Notes under the pieces: generated by a model | Seen by the model: the letters and a program-made list of their open reading frames with translations, nothing else | What the model was told of the DNA's origin: nothing | Database searches by the model: none | Translations under genes and position numbers: made by a program | Source: Merdibacter massiliensis | GTDB taxonomy: Bacteria > Bacillota_I > Bacilli_A > Erysipelotrichales > Erysipelotrichaceae | NCBI RefSeq assembly: GCF_900155395.1 | Contig: NZ_LT699728.1 | Coordinates: 62,001-126,000, forward strand | Direction of reading: 5' to 3' | DNA: 64,000 nucleotides | Part shown: in pieces, positions 25,752 to 34,121 of the stretch | Layout: each line of letters opens with the position of its first letter | Numbering within the stretch: the stretch's first letter is position 1

Positions 25752-27335
25752 CTAATCACATGGGGCAAATTGTTCGATCAGTGCGCAGGCACAGCGAATG
25801 CCATCCACCGCGCTGGTAACGATCCCCCCTGCATAGCCGGCTCCTTCTCCGCAAGGATAGATTCCCTGCAAGTTGGATTGCAGGTTTTGTGGATCACGCA
25901 GCATGCGCAAGGGGGCGCTGCTTCGGCTTTCTACACCAGTCAGGATCCCCAGTTTGGCAAAGCCGTGGATCTGTTTGTCAAACTGGCGAATTCCTTGTGC
26001 CAGTGCTGCATTGATTTCTGCATCAAATAACGCATGCAGGTCGCACAAATGCACACCTCTTGCATAGCTGGGCAATACTTCTTGGAAAGTCGCAGATGCT
26101 CTTCCTGCAAGGAAATCTTTTGTATACTGCGCCGGAGCACAGCCATTGCGGCCGCCTAACTCATAGGCCTTTTGTTCTAATGTCTGCTGATAATGAATGC
26201 CATCCAGCGGATGTTCTCCAAAATCTTTCGGTGTGACCTGCACCAGTAAAGCACTGTTCGCATTGATCTGATCTCTTGCATGTTCGCTCATGCCATTGAC
26301 GACAACTTCCCCTTCTTTGCTGGCTGCAGGAACGACAACACCGCCGGGACACATACAAAATGTGTAGACACCGCGTCCATTGTCTGCACGGCAGGTCAAT
26401 CGATAGCTGGCCGCACCTAATCGCGGATGTCCGGCATACGCTCCATACATCTGTTCATCGATCAGAGTTTGGGGATGTTCAACACGGACTCCTACCGCAA
26501 AGGCTTTTGCCTGCATCTCCATGGAATGTCCATAAAGACATTCCATCGTATCCCTGGCACTGTGTCCGATGGCCAAGATGGCCTGCTCGCAATCGATGCG
26601 TTTTCCATTGACGATCAGCCCTTTCAGTTTTCCTTCCTCCAAGCAGAAGTCTTCGACCGTCGACTCAAAATGGATCTCTCCACCATATCGGATCACTTCT
26701 TCTCGCAGTGCACGTACGACATCTACCAGGATATCTGTACCGATGTGTGGGTGTGCCTGATAAATGATTTCTTTCGGCGCACCAAAATGAACCAATTCTT
26801 TTAATACTTGATGACAGCGTGGATCTTTGGATCTCGTTGTTAATTTTCCATCTGAAAAAGTACCGGCTCCTCCTTCTCCAAATTGCACATTTCCTTTTGG
26901 ATCCAAAGGACCTCCCTGCCAGTAGCGGCGTACGCTTTCGATGCGCGGATCCAAAGACTGGCCGCGCTCCAATACGATGGGACGATAGCCCGCTCTTGCC
27001 AATAACAATGCCGCAAACATTCCACCAGGTCCAAACCCGATCACAACAGGACGATGCTGTAGTTTTGTTTCACCTTTTTGCGGAAGAGAAAAAGCAACAT
27101 CCTCCACCAGATGCACATCCGCCAGTTTCTTTCTTAAGATCTGTTTTTCACAAGCAACCTCGCAATCGACCACATACGAAAACTGGATCGGTCTGCGACG
27201 GGCATCGATGCTTTCTCGATAGATAGAAAAACGGATCAGATCACGTTCTCTGATCCGCAATTTTTTGCAGATATGCTTTGGCAGTTGTTCAATTGGCTCC
27301 TCGATGGATTGTTTTACTTGCGATACTCGAAGCAT
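25752..27335 (-). CDS. FAD-dependent oxidoreductase (COG2509-type dehydrogenase)
   Basis: 527 residues. A ferredoxin-like N-terminal part (about 1-90) precedes the FAD-binding VIGFGPGGMFAALLLARAG (about 98-116), then GNVQFGEGGAGTFSDGKLTTR and the terminal YPCGEGAGYAGGI. This family is widespread and uncharacterised. It begins 10 bp after the acyltransferase-like gene, with AGGAGG before its ATG, and so appears to be fifth in a murF-ddl-alr operon. Why it travels with D-amino-acid genes is unknown; an amino-acid or quinone oxidoreductase role is conceivable but not shown. Confidence 0.88.
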   Translation of the reverse strand: MLRVSQVKQSIEEPIEQLPKHICKKLRIRERDLIRFSIYRESIDARRRPIQFSYVVDCEVACEKQILRKKLADVHLVEDVAFSLPQKGETKLQHRPVVIGFGPGGMFAALLLARAGYRPIVLERGQSLDPRIESVRRYWQGGPLDPKGNVQFGEGGAGTFSDGKLTTRSKDPRCHQVLKELVHFGAPKEIIYQAHPHIGTDILVDVVRALREEVIRYGGEIHFESTVEDFCLEEGKLKGLIVNGKRIDCEQAILAIGHSARDTMECLYGHSMEMQAKAFAVGVRVEHPQTLIDEQMYGAYAGHPRLGAASYRLTCRADNGRGVYTFCMCPGGVVVPAASKEGEVVVNGMSEHARDQINANSALLVQVTPKDFGEHPLDGIHYQQTLEQKAYELGGRNGCAPAQYTKDFLAGRASATFQEVLPSYARGVHLCDLHALFDAEINAALAQGIRQFDKQIHGFAKLGILTGVESRSSAPLRMLRDPQNLQSNLQGIYPCGEGAGYAGGIVTSAVDGIRCACALIEQFAPCD

Positions 27336-27345
27336 ATAGAACCTC

Positions 27346-28374
27346 CTAATACAATATTTTCAGCCAGGAAATACGGTTGCTGAGGGCAATGATCAGCATT
27401 GCCAACAATTGCGATGCAATCACTGTGATCACATAGACCAACAGATGCTGTTGCGGAAAATGATGCAGCAGCGGCATTGCAAACAAGATATGCGATACAT
27501 AGATCAAGGAAGATGACTGGCGGAAAAACCGGCTGAGATACGAAGGTGAGCGCTGGATCTGCAACAAGGCCCCTACCAGAAAATAGACCAGCGGGATCAA
27601 AAATAAATACATGCTGGTCAGATCCTGCATCATCCCGGAGAAATAAGCCAGACCTTCTTCCAGTAATAAAGCAATATAACAGACGCTGATCCCCAGTGCA
27701 TATTCTTTTTTCGTATACATGCCGGGAAATTCTTTCAAATAAATCCCGATATAAAGAAAGATCGGCGTAAAGAAGATACCGTTGCGCGCTGTTGTGAAGA
27801 TGAGCATATATGTTTGGTAAAGCGTTTGAACAACAGGGATGGCTGCCAGCATATCCCCGTATACATTCATCAGCATGCCTATCACATACAGCAAAAAGGT
27901 AAGAAGCAGTCCTTTTTTCAAACGTAAATTGGTATACAGCACATAGACGATCACTGTTCCCAGCATCAGCGATGGCAAAAACCATAAATGATAATAACTG
28001 CCATTGAAGAAAAGATCAAAGATCCACCGTGCCAAATAGCTCAGTGAAAACCCGTCTGAACGCCACAGCAGAAAAGTATAGGGAAGATACAGAATCGTCC
28101 AAACACCGTATAGAACAGCTAAACGATGTAAATAATGTTTTAATTGCGCTACATTGACCGTTTCTTTCATCCCTTTGGATGGATCGATCTTTCGAAAGAA
28201 CAAGAAGGCGGATACAGCAAAGAAAAATGGTACTGCAATGCGGCAAACTGCTTGAATCCAGACCATGTTGGCCGTTTGAGATAAATCATACAACGGAAAT
28301 GTATGGATACATACGACCAGCAGTGCACTGATGTATTTAGCGATATCAATTGCAGTATAATTTTTCATTTTCAT
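27346..28374 (-). CDS. Acyltransferase-3 family membrane protein (VanT N-domain-like)
   Basis: About 342 residues with roughly ten membrane helices. The opening YTAIDIAKYISALLVVCIHTFP and the following CRIAVPFFFAVSAFLFF are the acyltransferase-3 signature with its conserved His. I favour the ATG at 28374: GTAGGGG lies about 7 bp upstream, whereas the ATG at 28380 is adjacent to it. It follows alr by a few bases. Membrane serine racemases of VanT type consist of such a membrane domain fused to an alanine-racemase domain; here the two halves are separate neighbours. An O-acyltransferase for wall polymer is the other option. Confidence 0.8.
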   Translation of the reverse strand: MKMKNYTAIDIAKYISALLVVCIHTFPLYDLSQTANMVWIQAVCRIAVPFFFAVSAFLFFRKIDPSKGMKETVNVAQLKHYLHRLAVLYGVWTILYLPYTFLLWRSDGFSLSYLARWIFDLFFNGSYYHLWFLPSLMLGTVIVYVLYTNLRLKKGLLLTFLLYVIGMLMNVYGDMLAAIPVVQTLYQTYMLIFTTARNGIFFTPIFLYIGIYLKEFPGMYTKKEYALGISVCYIALLLEEGLAYFSGMMQDLTSMYLFLIPLVYFLVGALLQIQRSPSYLSRFFRQSSSLIYVSHILFAMPLLHHFPQQHLLVYVITVIASQLLAMLIIALSNRISWLKILY

Positions 28375-28383
28375 TTCCATCCC

Positions 28384-29535
28384 CTACTTTTTATAAATTC
28401 TTGGTAAACGCACGCTGAAGCGTGTTAATGTCTCATTATTGATCGTATGGGAAGCACGGCTCATTGCATCTACTGTTACTGCTTCTCCATCTTCTTCTCC
28501 AATCAAAGTAACAACGTCCCCTTCTTTTACATCATCAAGCCCGCTGACATCTAACATGAGCTGATCCATGCACAAATTTCCGATGATCGGTACACGTTTT
28601 CCATGCAAGAGCACTTCAAATCCCTGATTGGATAATAGGCGCGGGATCCCATCCGCATAACCGATCGACACAGTTGCGACCTTCGTTTCCCGCAAAGTGC
28701 GAAAATGGCGCCCGTAACTGACTGTATCGCCTGCCTTTAACCATTTGACCATGGTTACATTGGCTTTCAAAGACAAGATCGGCAAAAAGTCAGGTTTGGT
28801 ATTGATCGGAATCGTGTCATCGCTTGTTACCCCCATATACAAGAGACCCGGACGAACATAATCATATGTTAGATCTGGATAATTCAAGATACCATAACTG
28901 TTCTGCAGGTGTGTTGTTCCCGGATCAAAACCTGCTGCACGTATATCTTGCAATACCCGGTCAAACAGCTCTATCTGATGTTTTGTAAACGCAAGATCAT
29001 CCTTGCTGTGTGAATCACTTACGCTGAAATGGGAAAAAATACCACATACATGAACATTTTTCATTGCATACATCGCCAACAATTCCTCTATGTGATATTC
29101 GTCATCCTGTACCGTGACTCCGATTCGATTCATTCCTGTATCCGCTTTGGCATGTGCCTGTATGATACACTGGTGTTCTTTCGCAAAAGCATCTAATTTC
29201 TTTGCATATGCAAGATCGACCAGCGTTTGGATCAAATCGTATTTGGTTAAATAGGCAAAATGTTCCGGCGGTGTATAACCCAAGATCAAGATCTTGGAAG
29301 TAATCCCATTGTTGCGCAGATGTAAAGCCTCATCAATACTGCTTACGCCAAAAAAGTCAACGCCGCATGCTTCCAGCGCACGAGTACATTCCACATCTCC
29401 ATGACCATAGGCATTTGCTTTTACGATTCCCATGATCTTGCTTTTCTTTGGGATCAGTTTACGAATTTCTTCTACATTGTGGGCAATCTTTTTTAAATCA
29501 ATTTCTGCCCATGCCCTTGTTTCACACTCCAACAC
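28384..29535 (-). CDS. alr: Alanine racemase (possible serine racemase)
   Basis: 383 residues. The PLP lysine is in GIVKANAYGHG (Lys39), and the catalytic Tyr is in DTVSYGRHF (about 274). It interconverts L- and D-alanine for peptidoglycan. Position between ddl and a VanT-like membrane protein raises the possibility that it also or instead acts on serine; the sequence alone does not decide. It starts 15 bp after ddl and is third in the apparent murF operon. Confidence 0.95.
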   Translation of the reverse strand: MLECETRAWAEIDLKKIAHNVEEIRKLIPKKSKIMGIVKANAYGHGDVECTRALEACGVDFFGVSSIDEALHLRNNGITSKILILGYTPPEHFAYLTKYDLIQTLVDLAYAKKLDAFAKEHQCIIQAHAKADTGMNRIGVTVQDDEYHIEELLAMYAMKNVHVCGIFSHFSVSDSHSKDDLAFTKHQIELFDRVLQDIRAAGFDPGTTHLQNSYGILNYPDLTYDYVRPGLLYMGVTSDDTIPINTKPDFLPILSLKANVTMVKWLKAGDTVSYGRHFRTLRETKVATVSIGYADGIPRLLSNQGFEVLLHGKRVPIIGNLCMDQLMLDVSGLDDVKEGDVVTLIGEEDGEAVTVDAMSRASHTINNETLTRFSVRLPRIYKK

Positions 29536-29550
29536 AATGATCTCTCCTTT

Positions 29551-30600
29551 TTATTTCTCCATTGCTAAATCAACTAAACGATCGATCAATTCTGGAAAAT
29601 CGATTCCGATTTCCTTCATCATGGAAGGATAACGGGAAGTAGCTGTAAAACCAGGAATCGTATTCAATTCATTAAATACGATCGTATGCTGCGGTGTCAC
29701 AAACATATCTACACGTGTCATTCCTTTACAGTTCATCGCCCGATACGCTTTGGCTGCCAATGCACGTGCTTGTTCAAAAAGTTCTTGATCGATGCGTGCC
29801 GGACAATGAATGGCTGCATCTTTCATCTCATATTTTCCTTCATAATCAAAGAAGGCCCCTTTGATATCGATCTCATCCACGCTGCCAACAGTCAAGGTGC
29901 GATTTCCCATTACCGCACAGCCGATCTCAAAACCTTCAATGGTTTTTTCTAAGATGATCTTGCCTTTTCCATCCTGTACAAAAGCGTCTTTGATGCCTTC
30001 TTCAAAATCTTCAAAGCTCTTTACACAGTGTACGCCGTAGCTGCTGCCGGCATTACAAGGTTTGATAAACAAAGGCAATCCTAATGCAGCGCTTGCTTCA
30101 TCATAGATGTCTTTTAAGCTTCGAGGATCGTCTTCATAAATACAGCGGTAAGGAGCACATGGAATGCCTGCATGTTCAGCAATGATATGCATCATTTCTT
30201 TATCCATGCAGATAGCGCTGCTTAAATGGTCACATCCTACGTAAGGAATATCTAAGATTTCCAACATTCCCTGCAGTGTCCCATCTTCACCATTCTTTCC
30301 GTGAAGAACCGGGAACACACAATCAACGGCAATCGTTGTGTAGCTTCCATCTTGTAGTTTTAACAGACCTTGTTTGCTTAATACACAAGGCATGCAGTTT
30401 TCTTCCATCCAACGATCATGTTCGATGTGATCGATATCGCCTTCATACAAGTACCAGTCTCCCTGCTTTGAGATCCCGACCGTGATCACTTCATAGCGTT
30501 CATTGTTGATTTGCCGCAGCAGTGAGCTGACTGAATGTAATGATACTCCATATTCACTTGATTTACCGCCAAAAATGACGCACAATTTCATCTTATTCAT
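29551..30600 (-). CDS. ddl: D-alanine--D-X ligase, VanG/VanC-like branch
   Basis: 349 residues of the ATP-grasp D-Ala ligase family: CVIFGGKSSEYGVSLHS at the start, IDIKGAFFDYEGKYEM in the substrate loop, FNELNTIPGFTATSRYP near the end. Stretches such as FEIGCAVMGN, GxVDEI and TRVDMFVTP recall the VanC/VanE/VanG group that makes D-Ala-D-Ser, more than Bacillus-type Ddl; this is memory-based comparison, not alignment. Its start overlaps the murF end by 8 bp. It is the only ligase in the window, so it may simply be the housekeeping enzyme. Confidence 0.9.
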   Translation of the reverse strand: MNKMKLCVIFGGKSSEYGVSLHSVSSLLRQINNERYEVITVGISKQGDWYLYEGDIDHIEHDRWMEENCMPCVLSKQGLLKLQDGSYTTIAVDCVFPVLHGKNGEDGTLQGMLEILDIPYVGCDHLSSAICMDKEMMHIIAEHAGIPCAPYRCIYEDDPRSLKDIYDEASAALGLPLFIKPCNAGSSYGVHCVKSFEDFEEGIKDAFVQDGKGKIILEKTIEGFEIGCAVMGNRTLTVGSVDEIDIKGAFFDYEGKYEMKDAAIHCPARIDQELFEQARALAAKAYRAMNCKGMTRVDMFVTPQHTIVFNELNTIPGFTATSRYPSMMKEIGIDFPELIDRLVDLAMEK

Positions 30601-31990
30601 GGTGTTTACTACCTCTTTCTTTTAAATATGTAACAATTGTATCCATCTGCATGCCTCGTGAACCTTTGACCAGAACAATGCATGGAGATGCAAATTCTTT
30701 TTCAATGTCTGCCTGCAATGCTTCTTTTGTCTCATAGTGCGTAACATCTTTTATGCCTGCATTGATTGCGCCTTGTGCAATAAAGCGGGACATCTCTCCA
30801 TAAGTACATACCCGGTCAATGGGATAAGAACCCAGGGCTTTTCCAACTTCATAATGGATCTGCATCGCTTTTTCACCCATATCTAACATGTCTGACAATG
30901 CAACGATCTTACGCGGCAGATCAAATTCACATAACGTATCCAATGCCGCCAGCACGCTTTGCCGATTCGATTTATAAGAATCATCTAACAAATATCCTTC
31001 TCCTAAAGGCATCAGATCGCAGCGAAGACCGGTTTGTTCAATGTTTGCAAGGCCTTCTAAGATTTCATCTTCCTGCATGCCCAGTGCTCGAGCGATGTAA
31101 ATGCAAGGCAAAGCATTCATGACCTGATGTTTCCCATAGATATTCATGAATGCAATTTCTGATAATAAATTTGTCATGAAATAAATGCCGTTGGCATCTT
31201 GCTGTACTTGGCCATAGCAAAATAAATCGCTTCTCTCATCATGGCCAAAGCTCTTGATCCGCACACCATATGGGAAATCCTCATTCCATAAAGCTTTTTT
31301 CAATACATCCTGTTCCCCGTTGAACAGCAAAACTCCGTTCTCTTTTAACCCGTGAACGATTTCTGCTTTTGCTTTGGCTATATTTTCTATCGATCCCAAG
31401 TTTTCCAGATGTGCCTCTCCCACATTTGTGATGATAGCGATATCCGGTTGTGTGATTTTTGTTAAAGCATCGATCTCATATCGGTTTTCCATTCCCATCT
31501 CAACGATAGCGACCTGTGTAGCATCGCTCAATCCTAAGATGGTCAAAGGAACGCCAATTTCATTATTCATATTGCCTTTGGTCTTCTGCGTCACATATTT
31601 GCGTTTTAACAAAGAACCCAAAATATCTTTCGTACTGGTCTTTCCATTGCTGCCTGTAATTCCGATCATCACCAGATCTAATGACTCACGATATTTTTTG
31701 GCCAGCTTTTGTAATGCTTTGGTCGTATCCTCCACAAAGATTACCACAACATCTTTGGGCGGATTGGGATGATCTTTCTGCCACAATACAGCAACGGCAC
31801 CTTGTTCCACAGCCTGTTGTGCAAAATCATGCCCGTCGAAACGCTCCCCGATGATCGGTATATACAAATTTCCTAATGTCACTTTGCGTGAATCAATGCA
31901 TACCCCGCTCACCATGCGTTCCATATCCTTATATTCTATATAGTCCGCATCCAACATCTGGATGATCGTTTCTATACTTCTCAATATCAT
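30593..31990 (-). CDS. murF: UDP-MurNAc-tripeptide--D-Ala-D-X ligase MurF
   Basis: 465 residues. The N-terminal domain ends near residue 100, the P-loop is IGITGSNGKTSTKD (about 109-122), the central domain has GTKGNMNNEIGVP-like sequence and IVEMGM, and the C-terminal domain has DDSYKSNRQSVLAAL. It adds the dipeptide made by the neighbouring ligase. First gene of the operon; GAGGTGGAACG precedes the ATG and TATAAT (32042-32047) is the likely -10. No clear -35 was seen. Confidence 0.95.
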   Translation of the reverse strand: MILRSIETIIQMLDADYIEYKDMERMVSGVCIDSRKVTLGNLYIPIIGERFDGHDFAQQAVEQGAVAVLWQKDHPNPPKDVVVIFVEDTTKALQKLAKKYRESLDLVMIGITGSNGKTSTKDILGSLLKRKYVTQKTKGNMNNEIGVPLTILGLSDATQVAIVEMGMENRYEIDALTKITQPDIAIITNVGEAHLENLGSIENIAKAKAEIVHGLKENGVLLFNGEQDVLKKALWNEDFPYGVRIKSFGHDERSDLFCYGQVQQDANGIYFMTNLLSEIAFMNIYGKHQVMNALPCIYIARALGMQEDEILEGLANIEQTGLRCDLMPLGEGYLLDDSYKSNRQSVLAALDTLCEFDLPRKIVALSDMLDMGEKAMQIHYEVGKALGSYPIDRVCTYGEMSRFIAQGAINAGIKDVTHYETKEALQADIEKEFASPCIVLVKGSRGMQMDTIVTYLKERGSKHHE

Positions 31991-32128
31991 CGTTCCACCT
32001 CATCCAACATGACTCTTTTTATTTCATGGTCATGCTTTTATATTATAGCATAGTTTCAAGTGGACGGAAGAACTTATATGAGAATTGTGAAAACAAATTC
32101 AGTTTCATTTTCAAGATCAAATAAACCA

Positions 32129-32193
32129 TTTACATTTTTTACATCAACGCCGATTTTACATGCTTCTTGAATCATCTTACATAAATTTTACAT
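32129..32193 (+). promoter_or_regulatory. Cluster of five TTTACAT-type boxes (candidate Pho box)
   Basis: TTTACAT occurs at 32129-32135, 32138-32144, 32155-32161 and 32187-32193, and CTTACAT at 32176-32182. The last two are 11 bp apart, the spacing of PhoP/PhoB direct repeats in Bacillus (TTNACA type). They lie just upstream of the phosphate-transporter promoter. Binding is inferred. Confidence 0.55.
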
Positions 32194-32211
32194 TCAGATC
32201 GAAATTTTGCA

Positions 32212-32240
32212 TTGTTTTTTGTCTGTTTTTTAATTATATT
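32212..32240 (+). promoter_or_regulatory. Promoter of the Na/Pi transporter
   Basis: TTGTTT (32212-32217), 17-bp spacer, TATATT (32235-32240), with a leader of about 33 nt before the start. Confidence 0.6.
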
Positions 32241-32279
32241 TAACTTGTGATAATTTTGTGAACAAAAAGGGGTGTCTTT

Positions 32280-33917
32280 ATGTCAATAGCCAATTTTCTG
32301 AGTCTGCTGGGCGGACTTGCCCTCTTCCTTTACGGAATGCAGATGATGAGTCACGGTTTAGAAGCCGCTGCGGGAGACCGTATGAAAGATATTTTAGAGA
32401 AATTAACGTCAAATCGAATCTTGGGCGTCATCGTGGGTGCAGTCATCACCGCTGTCATCCAATCTTCCAGCGGAACCACCGTCATGGTCGTCGGGTTCGT
32501 AAATGCCGGAATGATGAATTTGAAACAAGCTGTTTGGATCATCATGGGTGCCAATATCGGTACCACGATCACCGGTCAGCTCATTGCCCTGGATATCGGT
32601 ACGATCGCACCGCTCATTGCTTTTATCGGTGTAGCCATGGTCGTTTTTGTAAAAAAACCGATGGCCCATTATATCGGTACGATCTTAGCCGGCCTCGGTA
32701 TGTTGTTCATCGGCATGGATATGATGAGCACGGCCATGTTGCCGTTGCGTGATGAACCAGCATTCGTTTCATTAATGACTTCTTTCTCCAATCCGCTGTT
32801 AGGAATCTTAGCCGGCGCACTCTTCACTGCAGTGATCCAATCTTCCAGTGCCTCTGTCGGTATCTTACAGGCACTTGCCAGAAGCGGATTGATCGGATTA
32901 GATGGTGCTGTGTATGTACTGTTTGGTCAAAACATCGGTACTTGCATCACTGCTGTTTTAGCAAGTATCGGCACTAGCAGAGAAGCCAAACAGACTACTG
33001 TCATTCACTTATCTTTTAACTTGATCGGTACATTCATCTTTACTGTGTTATGTATCGTAACGGCCAATACCGCATTCTCTTTAACAGATTTTGTTGCTTC
33101 CTGGACGCCGACAACGCCGGATGCACAAATTGCCAATATGCATACTTTATTTAATGTTGTTACTACATTATTATTATTGCCGTTTGGTACATACTTGGCA
33201 GAATTTGCACAGAAAGTACTGCCTTTCAAAGAAGAAAAGAGAAGTACCGTATTGCAATACCTCAAACCATTCCCTTCTTCTACACGTTCCCTTGGTACAT
33301 CAGCCATGTCCATCCAGCAAGTAGATGAAGAAATCAATCACATGTTAAAGCTGGCCTATGAAAATGTGGAAAACGGCTTTAAGCAGCTGCTCAAATATGA
33401 TAAAAAGATGGGCGAGAAGATCGTTCAAAGAGAAGAACTGGTCGATACATTAAATAAAGAAATCGGCGACTATATCACCAATGCGCTCAGTTTAGAGCTC
33501 AACAATGATGTCAGCAATGCACTCAGCATCTACTATCATCAAATTACCGATATCGAACGTCTCAGCGATTATGCAGTCAAGATGGAAACTTACAGCAAAG
33601 AACATCTGCAGGGACGACTTAATGAAGAAGAAAAAGATACGATCAAAACGATGTATGACATGTGCATGGAAATGCGAAATGCTCTGCATGATATCAATAA
33701 ATCGAAGTTGCTGCGCTCTCAAAGCGACGACGTTTGCAGGAATTTAAGAAAACGGCAAATGCAGCGCATGAAAGAAAAGAGCATCTCCAGCGAGATCAGC
33801 ATGATGTTCTCACAATTATTGACCGACTTTGAACGTATCAACGGTCATGCCATCAACATTGCAGAAGATTATGACATGATCAGCCACTGCGTACAGTTGC
33901 AGCCGGAACAAGCATAA
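32280..33917 (+). CDS. Na+/phosphate cotransporter with PhoU domain
   Basis: 545 residues. Two inverted-topology repeats carry the family signature: AVIQSSSGTTVMVVGFVNAG (about residue 58) and AVIQSSSASVGILQ (about 182), with GANIGTTITG and GQNIGTCITA after them. About eight helices are followed by a cytoplasmic PhoU-like helical domain (about 340-545). It imports (or exports) inorganic phosphate with sodium, as NptA/PNaS. AAAAAGGGG precedes the ATG. Upstream TTTACAT boxes suggest control by phosphate. Monocistronic: a strong terminator follows. Confidence 0.94.
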   Translation: MSIANFLSLLGGLALFLYGMQMMSHGLEAAAGDRMKDILEKLTSNRILGVIVGAVITAVIQSSSGTTVMVVGFVNAGMMNLKQAVWIIMGANIGTTITGQLIALDIGTIAPLIAFIGVAMVVFVKKPMAHYIGTILAGLGMLFIGMDMMSTAMLPLRDEPAFVSLMTSFSNPLLGILAGALFTAVIQSSSASVGILQALARSGLIGLDGAVYVLFGQNIGTCITAVLASIGTSREAKQTTVIHLSFNLIGTFIFTVLCIVTANTAFSLTDFVASWTPTTPDAQIANMHTLFNVVTTLLLLPFGTYLAEFAQKVLPFKEEKRSTVLQYLKPFPSSTRSLGTSAMSIQQVDEEINHMLKLAYENVENGFKQLLKYDKKMGEKIVQREELVDTLNKEIGDYITNALSLELNNDVSNALSIYYHQITDIERLSDYAVKMETYSKEHLQGRLNEEEKDTIKTMYDMCMEMRNALHDINKSKLLRSQSDDVCRNLRKRQMQRMKEKSISSEISMMFSQLLTDFERINGHAINIAEDYDMISHCVQLQPEQA

Positions 33918-33930
33918 ACAACCGATAAAT

Positions 33931-34023
33931 CAAAACCTCTTTCTCTATGGATACATGAAGTGAACCTCCTTCGTTTGGTTGTCCAAACGTTGGGATTCTC
34001 TTCAACATAGGAAAGAGGTTTTT
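33931..34023 (+). terminator. Terminator after the Na/Pi transporter
   Basis: AAAACCTCTTTC (from about 33931) pairs with GAAAGAGGTTTT (ending about 34022) around a large inner stem-loop that includes CGTTTGG / CCAAACG. Ends in T residues. The remaining bases to 34121 are AT-rich leader of the next gene. Confidence 0.75.
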
Positions 34024-34121
34024 ATTTTCTTTTTCTTATGTGACAAAAGAAAGACAAAGCATTTTTTATTATTTGAAACACAAAGAATTACAAATCATTT
34101 ATTATAAATAATGGTGATCGT

